Source: Atriophallophorus winterbourni (lineage: Eukaryota; Platyhelminthes; Trematoda; Plagiorchiida; Microphallidae). Taken from it: a stretch of DNA of 64,000 bases. The stretch is from positions 62,001 to 126,000 of the forward strand of contig JACCGJ010000636.1 of NCBI GenBank assembly GCA_013407085.1. The letters are read 5' to 3'. The notes below the pieces were generated by a model. It worked only from the letters and a program-made list of their open reading frames with translations, ran no database searches and was not told the DNA's origin. Below are positions 55,101-64,000 of the stretch, one piece after another; the first letter of the stretch is position 1; the number at the start of each line of letters is the position of its first letter. Position numbers and translations under genes: made by a program.

Positions 55101-58100
55101 CTTCACATTGTCAAACTGTTTAACAGGCGTGTTATACGTCTTTCAATTGAACGTGTTGATTGATTAACTGTGCAGTAGAGTCTCGTGCATTGACAGATTC
55201 TCATCTGGCTTGTGCGTTCTCGAGAACTTACACCGGTTTCACTTTAACTGGGGTGGCGTCTTTCTTGGCCGATGTGATTTGTTAGTACGGAGTTGTCATC
55301 ATATCCTCGAGTAATGTTCATGCGGACTGATTTCCAGCCTTTTCCTGCATCTCCCACGTAAAACATCTCATATTCCGTACAAGTGATTTTTAGATCACTT
55401 TTGTTTTGCATTCTTTCAACCACTCCTTTGTTTTACACAACTGAATGTGTCCTTGTGGCTCTATATGCGGCGTTTGCTTCAAGTGGTTGTAGGAATCTGG
55501 TAGAATTCCCTGACAGGTTCTTAGCATACACTAGTGAAGGTCTGATTTGCGTGGTAGGCTGATTTTAAAATGGTTCCTCTCTTCTTCCATCAGTGCTTCA
55601 TCGGTGTTGCACTGCGCCTGTCTGCCCGATTGAACAATCTTCGTAAATAGCTCCTTTTGTTGTTAAAATCCTAAGACAATTTTGTGTAAACGTCTCAAGT
55701 AGATCTACAGGGGCACTACGCACTCAATTGTGTACAGCAAATATTAGGTTTTAAGAATAAGACGAACGTTTTCTTTAAAATTTCTTTGTGAAGTATGAGA
55801 CACGTACGAAGAAGATTTGGTGCCAGTCTGCATGAATACCAATCGGCGATGTGGATTTAAGATGAAAAATCCCTACTATCAATTCAGGCTGACCAGAAAT
55901 GACACCACTTGAGTTGTAGTAAAACCTGGGTGCTTTCCAGATTGCGTACTAGATGCGTGCACTCTGCATTGCAGTCAATAAATTGGCACGTTCAATTGAA
56001 CGACGTGTACGTGCGAATGAGCAACCACACAATGTGCCGTATAACCTTGAGAGGAACCAAAGGAACTGTACAGAGTGAAGGAATTAACAACTCCGATCAT
56101 TCCACAAGACGTGGTCTTCTGTGTTCACTTCGTAAATATTTCAATGTATTTAGCACTCATGAGTAGTCTCGCAAATAGATAAATCCCTCGTTCAACAGGT
56201 TTTGTTGTGAACGATATGATTAGTGTAACCAATTTGATCGCGGGAGGAAAATGTGTTTGCGATAAATGATGGTATAAAGATTGTCATTCTGATGGGATTA
56301 TTTCTGTGTGACTACCTGTTTATTGTTTGATCAGTCGAAGTTGAAAAGCTGTTACGAGATTAAAACCCTAGAAGCAAATAAAGATCCACACAATATCAAA
56401 CGAGCGAGCGGTGCATCTGAAAATTTGAGCGTCATGACTCCATAAACTTGCTGGCGCAAAGATAGTATTGTTATTGATCATATTGTACATAGTCCTGAAC
56501 CTTACTTTCCTTACCACCTTTGTATGTATGTATGTATGAAAGCACAAGTCTGATCCAGGCAAAGTGCCGCACAGTCAGAGACTGCACTTGGGCTGAGATA
56601 CTGTCAGGTTGCCCAGGCCTAGACAGGTATGGGGGGAAATACCACCTTTACACAATACCGCATCTTTACCATATGGGAATGATCTTGATGGATTTACATC
56701 TGGTTCTGTTATCCTTCTTCTGTCAATATCGATCGTTTGCTTGATGATTTTCTTAATTCCTTTACATTGATTTTCACGTCTTTAAAAATGAAACTCATCG
56801 GTCGGTTTGACATCTTTCTTTCTTTGTGCATTCATTTCACTCACTCACTGTAGTGATCCCAAAGGTATTCACGCGCTAATCACCAAATCCACCGCGAAGG
56901 ACCGTTACTTATTGACCGACGTGGACTTGGACGTCAGGGAACCGAAATTGCGTTTTGTGCTCAAACGAAATCCTCACAATTCCTCTTGGGGTGACATGCG
57001 ATTGTATCTGGAGGCGCAGGTAAATAATAAACGCACACGGCCATGCTACTTGATGTATGATGAATGAACTCACAATCCTGATATCGGGTAAATTGACCCA
57101 CAGTTATCAATTCAAAGCTGGTCAAGATACTGTCTTATTGTTTAGGCCTAGACAGATGTAACGGAAAATGGCAATGAAGGTCCATTGCGTTTCCGTGTAC
57201 AGCAAAGTACAACTGAAATGGTACGCGTTTGAAAATGAGTCTAGATTTCTTACACATGTTAACTTTGGCGGTACAACGCGGGTCTATTTCTAAGAGCATT
57301 GTAACGATCTCAAGCATGGTCACTTAACTGCCAGGCATTCATAACAAGGAAAATCGGTAGGCGGTCGATGGAATCATACTACCAGAAACATATGTTCGCT
57401 CAATTTGTGCACATCAGTAAAAACCTTTCCTTGCCACTTCACTTTGCCAAATCATGAAAACGGGCATGTCATCGATGTTATAAATTTGCAAACCCACTTA
57501 TTCCTCATTTATAGGCTTATTTGATATCAGCTGTGCAGGTCTGTCCGCTGGATATGAGCTTCCACTATCTCACAACATACTCATCTTATATAGACCCTGA
57601 CGACCAAGTCCTGTTCCTTGCAACCGGTTGTGAGCTGCACGTGGTATGTATGATGGTATGAAAGCACAAGCCTGATCCAGGCAAGTTGCCGAACAGTCAG
57701 ACTGCACGTGAGCTAAGATACTGTCAGGTTGCCCAGGCCTAGCTGCACGTGGGAATTCACAAGTGTTTTACCACCATTCTCCGCTACCTATCTGTCTGGT
57801 CTTGGGTTTGCTGACAGTATCTTGACCTATAAATCGTCTAACTGTGTGGTTTCTCGTCTGGTTTCATGCTTTTGATTTCGTATGACAAGCCCAGCTTCTA
57901 ATGGGGTCAACTAGCTTCTCGAATGTCGGTGGAATTTATTTTGCTAACTGAATGGGTCTAAAATTAGGTAAGTATACCCGGTATCTAGAGAGACGGATTC
58001 TGTTAATATCGACCCCATGTATTTCGACTGCGTCTCTGGCAGTTCTGTGAGTGTCCCAACCTTTTGTGCGTTTTAACGGTCATTATAATCGACCGCAACA

Positions 58101-61100
58101 GACAAAAATCAGTGAAACTGGTAACTCTGAACGGTATCCGGAAGATTTACAAACGATTGGCGTCCGTCAATCTCGCCAAATTTCGGCCGTAACTCTCGAA
58201 ACACTCTGGCCCAACCGTTGCGTCATTTGGAAAATGCGATTCAGGGATTGCATGATAGACACATTGTCGGCGGAGAAACAGGACTCTCCATAGAGCTGGG
58301 GTAACTAAAGTGTGCCTCAACCTCCTGTTGAATCCACGCACAGACAAATTCGTGTGGCGGCGAGATTTAGCGCTAATTAGATTGATTGCCATGTCTGATG
58401 GGTAGTTCGCGGTCGTGAAGTTACGCGATATATTGGTATGGTATGTTATGAAAGCACAAGCCTGATCCAGGCAAAGTGCCGCACGGTCACAGACTGCACG
58501 TGGGCGATATTACTGTCAGGTTGCCCAGGCCTAGACAGATATGAGAAATAGAGAATAAAGATGATAGTGAGACTCCAGCGTGTTTCAGTATGCAGCTCAC
58601 TACCCGTGGCCAATCAATTTAGCACGGTGTTAGCAGCACAGCACAGAAGTACTGTACGATTGCACATCCACGAGATATTGACTTGGTAACGGAGTGTTTT
58701 GGTCACCAATTGATGCGCGTTTGCTCTGAACGAAAAATCCGCATAATATTTTCAATCATTACTTGAACAGGTAACTTTTTAACAATTCTGTAAAAACATC
58801 TCTCCCTATATTCAAGGCGAATACTGTTCGTAGACATACTCTCGAGTAAAAGCAGTTCGTCGTCGAAGACGGCCATGAGGCGTGTACTGTGCTAGATTGT
58901 TACACATTGCATATTTTATCATCAACTCTAATACTACACTTACCTCACTGAAGAAATCAATACCGGTAAAAGCCAGACTGACATTACCATTCCACGTGAT
59001 TTCTTTATCTACCCCACTGTCAATGACCGCCAACTCTCCTGGGTAGTTGAATCCCTCCATATGTTCGGCACACTGTGGTGTGACAGTTTCTCTTGACCAG
59101 TCCGTCATGGACACCTTACGTGGGAAAAATAACGTTCATACTTCGGTGACTTTATCGTCAAAAGTTGGATAAATATCAGTAAGGTTGTCGGTATACATCT
59201 ATTATCGGGCATACCACTTCATACGTTGTTCGAGTGGTAATTTATTTGGGCTTTCCGTTTTCTCCTGTGTGCGATACGACCTACTGTTGGGGATTGTCAA
59301 CAGCCGTCTTCGTCATTAGTACGTGGTTCCTGTTCGGATTTTTCGGTTATCATTGATTGTCATCAAGTCGTGCTGTATCGTAGTTGAAGCACCTGGAAGA
59401 TATTGTGCTGCTATCCTTATACGTAATTGTGAATCTTATTTGAATGACAGTTTCGGCGGATGTTTCAACCACATGGATGTGCGCTTATTCCTTCATAGAT
59501 TAGATATTTTTCTGATCCTCACTCCTATACATTTGGTTATTTATTGTATGGTACTTAAGCTATTGTGTTAACAATGATAATAGTGATGATCCTGGCATGT
59601 TCAGTGTTATCCAATACGCTGTACCTCGTTTTCAGCCTCAGCGGCTCAGTCGCTTTTCTAAATGAATCTCTTTATATTTGGTATCCATTGGCAAAGTTGG
59701 AATATCCGTAAAAATATCTTTATCTTGATTGTCTACTATATCACATCCGTGGTTTTCGATAACTTGTTTATATGCTGGGCCAACTGAGAGTTCCATGTTA
59801 AATCTCACATACGAGGAACATCCTAGTTGCTAAAGCCATTTTCCGTACCGGCCTCAAGCTGTACCTGTGTTATGGTTTCACCAACTCGGAATGGTGTCGT
59901 GGTTATTTTTATAACTACTGTCCATTCCATTTTGCAAATGAGTTTCAATAGGAATTGGAGTCAAGCACAGTCTTCTAAAGATGAACCCGCGGCCTCTCGT
60001 TTGACCTCTGCTAAAATCTTCAGATCCCAATCAGTTTCGTAACGCCGCATACTCTAGCTGAAACGTATTCCTAATTCCGCATTTTGACTTGTAAACGTTT
60101 GTCAAGACTATTATAAGATGACTATAAGATGCATGAGTTGCAATAATGAAATGTGTCCATCAAGTGCTCCGGCGACCAAGAAGACCGATAACAGCTATTG
60201 CAAAGTCATAATAATTTGTGTTGTGGGAGAATTCCTTCAGAATGGGGGATAAACTGTTAAAAAGCAAGACAAGATGGTGGACAACATCAAATGTTAAACG
60301 ATATGTATTTCCGCAAGGTCGGTCTACCGTCACCAACATGTCGACTGCTCAAATGAAACTGGTCAGCACGAAAATGCCAAACAAATCAGATAGAAGTGAC
60401 TGCCAGTGCGGACGCACAAAAGAGCCCCCTGTGATTAGGAATCCGTCTGTAATAGATGGATGTATACGTGCCCGCTTATTGTCACGGGCGTAATAAATGT
60501 TTGACCAATTGGCGTTATCTTGCGTAGTGGGTTCCGAAAAGAAGATTGGCCGACACCGTATTAGTCGTCTTGAACGGAAACGCGGTTTGACCTCGCTATA
60601 CAATAAGAATTGCTGTTGCTAGTTCGTGTGTGCGATGGTTGAGGCACGTTTGAAGATTGCCTCCTCACCACATATGACACTAAGATCTCGTGGTAGAGGT
60701 TGGAAGGTACACTCGGGTAGCGCCGGGTTGAGTTAGAATTATTCATTCATGTAGCTGCTTTCCAAACGATCCCCTCATCAATCGGTCAGAAACATTACGT
60801 GACTGCAGACCGAGGTCAGTGGCAGAGTTGCAGTTTGTTGTGTATCTTACTTCGTTGTGGTGTATCATTGTGCCCCATCTTCTTTTGAACAAAAAGCAAA
60901 CAAACACTTGAGATCGGGTGCAGTGAAGCTGCGAATTTCGATTGCAGGGTCTTTTATACGCCTTTAGCTATCTAACTGTCTTATTCAACGTTGCTTTGCA
61001 TTTTGTGTGACTCGAAGCTTGTGCTTTGTGACGGCCATAATGTTAATCCTCCATTTCGTTCGTATTGTTTCTTGTTTTTACTCCGTGTTGAAGGGTTGAT

Positions 61101-62359
61101 ATTTTTACAGTGCAAAGCCATCCAAACTCCTCTTTATCTGTGTCCTCTAAACCCAAACACAGGTTGCAGAACGTGCCTTAACTATTTGGGGTAGTGACGA
61201 GGCCATTGAAGACGAACGCCAGCGTCGTTTGCAGCGTATGGAGAGCTCCAAGTTGAAGCGCTATAACAAGAAAATCAAAGGTACCTATCCGCTTTACATT
61301 CTTATTTGTTTGTCCGTTTCAAATGTTATATTTAATGATGTAAATTCGACCTGATCGGTCAGTTTATACATCGCGCCGCTGGGTTTGTGTTTCGGAACTC
61401 TGCTGTCTTGGGTAGATTTTGGAAGCGGTTCTAGTTAGCTTTTTTCGAGAAAAAATATGTAATTTAATCGTTTCCGGAATTTCATCATCATCATCAGGAA
61501 CAGCGTCACGTCAATAGCATGTACCGAATGCTGAACTGCCATTATCCATGAAAATTATAAAATAAACAATGGGAAGGGTATGTATACCATACGAAAGCAC
61601 AAACCTGATCCAGGCAAAGTGCGGTACAGTCAGAGACTGCACGTGGGCTAAGATACTGTCAGGTTGCCCAGGCCTAGACAATAGTGAGACTCCAGCCTGT
61701 TTCAACATACAGCTCACTACATCTGGCCGATCAATTTAGCACGGTGTTAGCCGTACAGCACAGAAGTACTGCACGATTGCACATCCGTGCACAAGGGTAT
61801 TTATGCATGCAAACCAGATCCATGTAAAGTGCCCCACAGTCATAGACTGCACGTGGATTAGGATACTGTCAGGTTGCCCAGGTCTAGACAGATAAGAGGG
61901 CGGAAAATAGAATAGAATTGGGACGGGTGAGACTTGACAGCGACAGAATTTTTGAAGAACAAGTACAAAAACTGGGATGAGGTATCTATACATCAAATGG
62001 AACAGGCGTTGAATCAAGTCTCATGAACGAATAGAGCGACATCAGTTCGATTGCTTCCTTTCGGCTTTCTGTTGCAACTCACACCTTGCTCTTCTGTTTG
62101 GTTTTATTGGACCTTTTCAAGGTCATTTCCCATAATATTATGCCTTTTGTTATTATCCACGCAACGTATACTTTAGCTTTGGTGTCTTTTTTCACTCGTT
62201 TCCACAGAACTTAAAGTTCAAACTCGAAGCAGTTTGTTCATGAAAACCTCCTCCACCCATACGCACGAGTTTGGTCCCGAGACCTACGACCCTGACGAAG
62301 ATGTTTATACCAAACAGTGTAACACTTGTAACTTTGTATCGCGATTCGAAAAGCTGTGA
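52063..62359 (+). CDS. XPA: DNA repair protein XPA (nucleotide excision repair), complete gene
   Basis: Plus-strand CDS: join 52063-52181, 53376-53702, 56854-57019, 61163-61280, 62208-62359; 882 nt, 293 aa plus stop (human 273 aa). XPA verifies damage and organises the incision complex in nucleotide excision repair, binding DNA, RPA, TFIIH and ERCC1-XPF in the nucleus. Seen: a C4 zinc finger C124-x2-C127-x17-C145-x2-C148, exactly the XPA spacing; an ERCC1-binding-like segment GAGGFI at 56-61 followed by acidic residues; a basic KRSRRRR at 89-95 that could be a nuclear signal; the DNA-binding block KLRFVLKRNPHNSSWGDMRL in exon 3; TIWGSDEA in exon 4; and a C-terminal C-x2-C pair. Introns are 1.2, 3.2, 4.1 and 0.9 kb and carry retroelements. 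The start was chosen at MTNQSE because it gives the usual short N-terminus; the frame stays open further upstream to 51901. Confidence 0.96.
52300..52440 (+). mobile_element. R1-type LINE 3' UTR fragment in XPA intron 1
   Basis: ATTCGAGGTGTAGGCACCCA...CCCACTCTTCCACATTTT...TAGCTAAGCATTTGTTA matches 52940-53090 and 54010-54150. Confidence 0.7.
52445..53105 (+). mobile_element. R1-type LINE 3' end in XPA intron 1
   Basis: The C-terminal coding relic reads RRLGQVLRIGNHRF near 52545 (compare [14 protein letters not shown] of R1 at 6500-6750), then LAAAGAIRLPGWGPRDQN and MTQNRVQRRSCCR, followed by a 3' UTR with TTCGAGGTGTGGGCACCTCA and a GGCTGCAAACCGAAGTCAGT end. Stops present. Confidence 0.75.
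53376..53702 (+). CDS. XPA: XPA coding exon 2 (zinc finger)
   Basis: Residues 40-148 plus two bases. It contains the ERCC1-binding-like AGGFI, an acidic stretch, KRSRRRR and all four zinc-finger cysteines. Acceptor TACAG, donor CG/GTATGT. Confidence 0.96.
53780..54150 (+). mobile_element. R1-type LINE 3' end in XPA intron 2
   Basis: Shares the path of 52740-53090: CTTCTTAC..TATGGGTCGAAGTCGTGTTC, CTCGTTCACAACGCTGGATT, TTCGAGGTGTAGGCACCTCA and GGTTAAGCATTTGGTT. 5' truncated. Confidence 0.75.
54556..54655 (-). repeat. S1 fragment, reverse orientation
   Basis: Reverse complement from ATGAAATCACAAGCCTGACC to CCCAGGCCTAGACGAATATG. In XPA intron 2. Confidence 0.8.
54660..56515. other. XPA intron 2, nothing recognised
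   Basis: About 1.9 kb of intron without assignable repeats or coding signals. Confidence 0.4.
56519..56640 (+). repeat. S1 fragment with (TATG)n end
   Basis: Begins with (TATG)4 then AAAGCACAAGTCTGATCC and ends after GGCCTAGACAGGTATGG. 210 bp before XPA exon 3. Confidence 0.88.
56854..57019 (+). CDS. XPA: XPA coding exon 3 (DNA-binding core)
   Basis: Residues 149-204, reading LITKSTAKDRYLLTDVDLD and LKRNPHNSSWGDMRLYLEAQ, the best conserved XPA block. Acceptor CTGTAG, donor CAG/GTAAAT. Confidence 0.96.
57052..57190 (+). repeat. S1 copy, diverged, partial
   Basis: GATGTATGATGAATGAACTC, GATACTGTCTTATTG and GGCCTAGACAGATG keep S1 order. It starts 33 bp after the XPA exon 3 donor. Confidence 0.65.
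57644..57745 (+). repeat. S1 fragment, left arm of an inverted pair
   Basis: GTATGTATGATGGTATGAAAG to GGTTGCCCAGGCCTAG, then switches to GCTGCACGTGGGAATTC. Faces a reverse copy 40 bp away. Confidence 0.85.
57785..57888 (-). repeat. S1 fragment, right arm of an inverted pair
   Basis: Reverse complement reads ATCAAAAGCATGAAACCAGA, GATACTGTCAGCAAACC and AGACCAGACAGATAGG, a diverged S1 in opposite orientation to 57644-57745. Confidence 0.65.
57890..58430. other. XPA intron 3, unassigned open frames
   Basis: Overlapping open frames at 58051-58293 plus and 58147-58392 minus show no identifiable motif; probably TE relic. Confidence 0.35.
58436..58672 (+). repeat. S1 SINE-like repeat, full-length reference copy
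   Basis: 237 bp from GGTATGGTATGTTATGAAAGC to GATTGCACATCCACG with all landmarks: CACAAGCCTGATCCAGGC, GCACGTGGGC, GTCAGGTTGCCCAGGCCTAG, GAGACTCCAGCGTGTTTCAG, TGGCCAATCAATTTAGCACG. No frame of length and no obvious box A/box B pair was recognised. Confidence 0.9.
58680..61150. other. XPA intron 3, mostly unrecognised
   Basis: Contains open frames (58812-59114 minus, 60218-60493 plus, 60349-60603 minus) without known motifs. 60770-60850 shares GACTGCAGACCGAGGTCAGTG with the R1 3' end at 53090, so part is likely another decayed R1 tail. Confidence 0.4.
61163..61280 (+). CDS. XPA: XPA coding exon 4
   Basis: Residues 205-243 plus one base, opening VAERALTIWGSDEAIEDERQ, matching the family VxxRxLxxWGSxEALEE. 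Acceptor ACACAG, donor G/GTACCT. Confidence 0.94.
61576..61795 (+). repeat. S1 SINE-like repeat copy, first of a tandem pair
   Basis: From GAAAGCACAAACCTGATCCA to GATTGCACATCCGTGC, with a short deletion of the GATATGAGGAAGAAA linker. In XPA intron 4. Confidence 0.88.
61797..61945 (+). repeat. S1 repeat, second of a tandem pair
   Basis: Starts directly after the first (GTATTTATGCATGCAAACCAG) and decays after AAAATAGAATAGAATTGGG. Confidence 0.85.
62208..62359 (+). CDS. XPA: XPA terminal coding exon 5
   Basis: Residues 244-293 and stop. It reads VQTRSSLF, HTHEFGPE, then QCNTCNFVSRFEKL, matching the C-terminal TFIIH-binding region with its CxxC. Acceptor TTCCACAG. Confidence 0.95.
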
Positions 62360-62683
62360 TATGCGTTTTACCATCGCCATGTAAATACCGATTGTACACA
62401 TGAAATTTATTGTTTTTCTCATTTTGCTAAAAGATACTTTTGAAATTTTTCGATCTTCTTTTCGCAACCAGGGTCGATGTGTCTCCTGGGTATTACAAAA
62501 GTCCACAAAGAGTTATCCGATCTAAGTGTTTCAGGTGATGAGCAGAAGTATTAAGGTGCATTTCAGTAATTGCGAAAGCCTAAGTGGGTAGACACTTGTT
62601 TACGGATTCTTTTCGTTTCCACACATGGTCACACACACTCACCAGGCTCTGTTTGATTTAAACTCAAGATCCCTACGTCACCT

Positions 62684-62689
62684 AATAAA
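62684..62689 (+). promoter_or_regulatory. Possible AATAAA polyadenylation signal of XPA
   Basis: First AATAAA noted on the plus strand after the XPA stop, about 325 bp downstream and just before a B1 insertion. Plausible but unconfirmed. Confidence 0.35.
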
Positions 62690-62746
62690 TTGCCACTGAA
62701 CTCCAATATAAAAATTCGGTTTCAAGCACAATTTCGACATTGATTA

Positions 62747-63188
62747 TACTTTTACTTTTGCGCGACTATCTCCTCCTGGCGGATGAGTCGGCTTCAATGA
62801 AGGGTCTTGGGAATTTGGGTACAAAGCGGCGTCCCCAGCACTACTCCGCGTTTGTTCGAGTCAGCTTCTCTAGCCTCTGTACAACCCAGTGCGACATGCA
62901 AGGCAGCAGGGACTCTGCTCCAGATGTTTTCCTCGGGGTTTTCTCCCGAAGCCTTTCCCGCGATCCTGCAAGGCAGCGGAGGTTTAAAATCAGGGTTATC
63001 CTTCTCTTAGATGAAATGCCCTCACAGGCTAACGAGCGCTATCTGTCCGAAGCAAACTGGTTTTCAGGCGCCAGTCACTCGCCCCTTCTGTTGGTAGAAG
63101 CAGTTCCGCCGGGTTTGGAGAGCCACTCGTCAATGCCAGAAGCTGGACTTGGCTATTTGAAACGCGCGCCACCCCCGCTATGACATTT
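62747..63188 (-). mobile_element. B1 element, short variant lacking the TATA segment
   Basis: Reverse-complement B1 of ~440 bp downstream of XPA, from its tail (AAAAGTAAAAGTATAATC) at 62747 to its 5' end (ATGTCATAGCGGGGGTGGC) at 63188. The ~70 bp carrying CTATAAAATGCTCCC and about 40 bp of the body are missing. Confidence 0.87.
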
Positions 63189-63189
63189 T

Positions 63190-64000
63190 TTGAATTGATT
63201 ATCGCTGTTAAATGAACCGTTATCGAGAACTACCGTTTTTGCCTTTTTAATTACTGCTTAGTCCCGTGGTACCTGATAATGACTTAGTTTAATCTCGCAT
63301 ACTGTAAGGTATTTGGCTGGTATCAATTCGCATGTCTTGATGCCATGCTTTCAGCTTCGAAAGCAAGCGTGACGTTGCTCGAGTCGTACTGCCACAAATT
63401 TCAGCATTACGATTTCCTCGCACATTCGCCTTTACAGGACTTCTAAGGACAAATTTTACAAGATTCATTATGACCTTTTTCGTCTTGATTCTTGAGTGAT
63501 TATTGTTTATGCGAGCACCTGGCCATCCCATGAAATCGATTGGTTATAAAATAAGCCAGTAAGTGCATTCTGAGTTAACTGCTTTCGATGGAAAATATCG
63601 GTGTTACATCGTACGATACATTTTCAGCGATTTGATAATTGAAACGCATTCTGTCGGATTTATTTTTATTACGGATTGATTTTCGATCTATTGAGCAACA
63701 AATCAGTACAATATTCCCTCTGTGTAATCACAATGCTTTAATTTCGCGTGCGTTCCGTTTACTGTTTAAACATCTTTCAATAAATTCGGGCACTGTACAA
63801 TTTCCCTTCGTAAATCTCCTCATTGGGCTTCCGGACGCGCCCTTGATTTTACTGAACTCCAATTGGACAGTTTTCGGCCAATCAAAAATTCAATATTGTA
63901 AACATGACAATCGTTATGTTGCAACCGATTTAGTACCGTTTAATTTCCCATGAATGACATATCAGAGTGGATTTCCCGGTCTGCCATCACAAGTCGTATT
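63190..64000. other. Right flank, nothing recognised
   Basis: AT-rich. A 104-codon frame (63639-63953 plus) and an 80-codon frame (63289-63531 minus) carry no known motif. Confidence 0.4.

Noticed and set aside
1..64000. CRISPR arrays, prokaryotic operons, phage or defence systems
   Set aside because: Direct repeats seen are dispersed retroelements and microsatellites; genes are spliced animal genes. Nothing supports a prokaryotic system.
1..64000. tRNA and rRNA genes
   Set aside because: No segment showed a convincing tRNA cloverleaf with box A/B or rRNA core sequence by eye; a tRNAscan or covariance search would be needed to exclude them.

Overview
The window is a eukaryotic, intron-rich and repeat-rich genomic segment, most likely from a digenean flatworm (liver-fluke type). 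The evidence is three conserved animal genes split by many introns, several introns of only 29-34 nt beside introns of kilobases, and decayed RTE-like and CR1-like LINEs with a dispersed SINE-like repeat. The species cannot be named from this sequence alone. There is no operon, CRISPR array or other prokaryote-like gene organisation.

Three protein-coding genes were reconstructed exon by exon in consistent reading frames. (1) CCT7, the eta subunit of the TCP-1/CCT chaperonin: minus strand, 9648 to 2449, eight coding exons, 544 aa, apparently complete, with an AATAAA signal 35 bp past the stop. (2) A STRIP1/STRIP2 (FAM40, Far11-like) STRIPAK scaffold gene: minus strand, 42834 to 21002, seventeen located coding exons, at least 879 aa, with the extreme 5' end not located. 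(3) XPA, the nucleotide excision repair scaffold: plus strand, 52063 to 62359, five coding exons, 293 aa. STRIP and XPA are divergent; CCT7 and STRIP lie on the same strand, with about 11 kb of TE-rich intergenic DNA between them. No functional link between the three genes is evident.

Almost everything else that can be recognised is retroelement. Labels are local to this report. R1 is an RTE-like LINE (1-1460 minus, 6500-8035 minus, 27520-28345 plus, several 3' ends at 52.3-54.2 kb plus). R2 is a second RTE-like LINE, present as an internally deleted copy (36271-37593) and 3' fragments. B1 is a ~550 bp non-autonomous derivative that shares the R2 5' region and an (AAGT)n tail. X and Y are CR1/Jockey-like LINEs (X: 10381-11222, 15302-16360, 44795-46580, 47640-50455; Y: 9885-10135, 11640-14245, 43165-43580, 43795-44794). 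C is a further LINE fragment running into the assembly gap. S1 is a ~240 bp SINE-like repeat with about 28 copies in both orientations and TATG or TATGG simple-repeat ends.

By region: 0-1.5 kb R1 LINE; 2.4-9.7 kb CCT7 with S1 and R1 in introns; 9.9-20.9 kb intergenic CR1 graveyard; 21-43 kb STRIP gene with a 1000-N gap (31165-32164) in one intron; 43-51 kb dense nested CR1/B1/S1 between STRIP and XPA; 52-62.4 kb XPA with R1 3' ends and S1 in introns; 62.7-64 kb B1 and unrecognised sequence. No wholly new gene system was found. The most notable signals are the ultra-short introns, the R2/B1 parent-derivative relationship with a perfect 12 bp target-site duplication, and nested or chimeric insertions.
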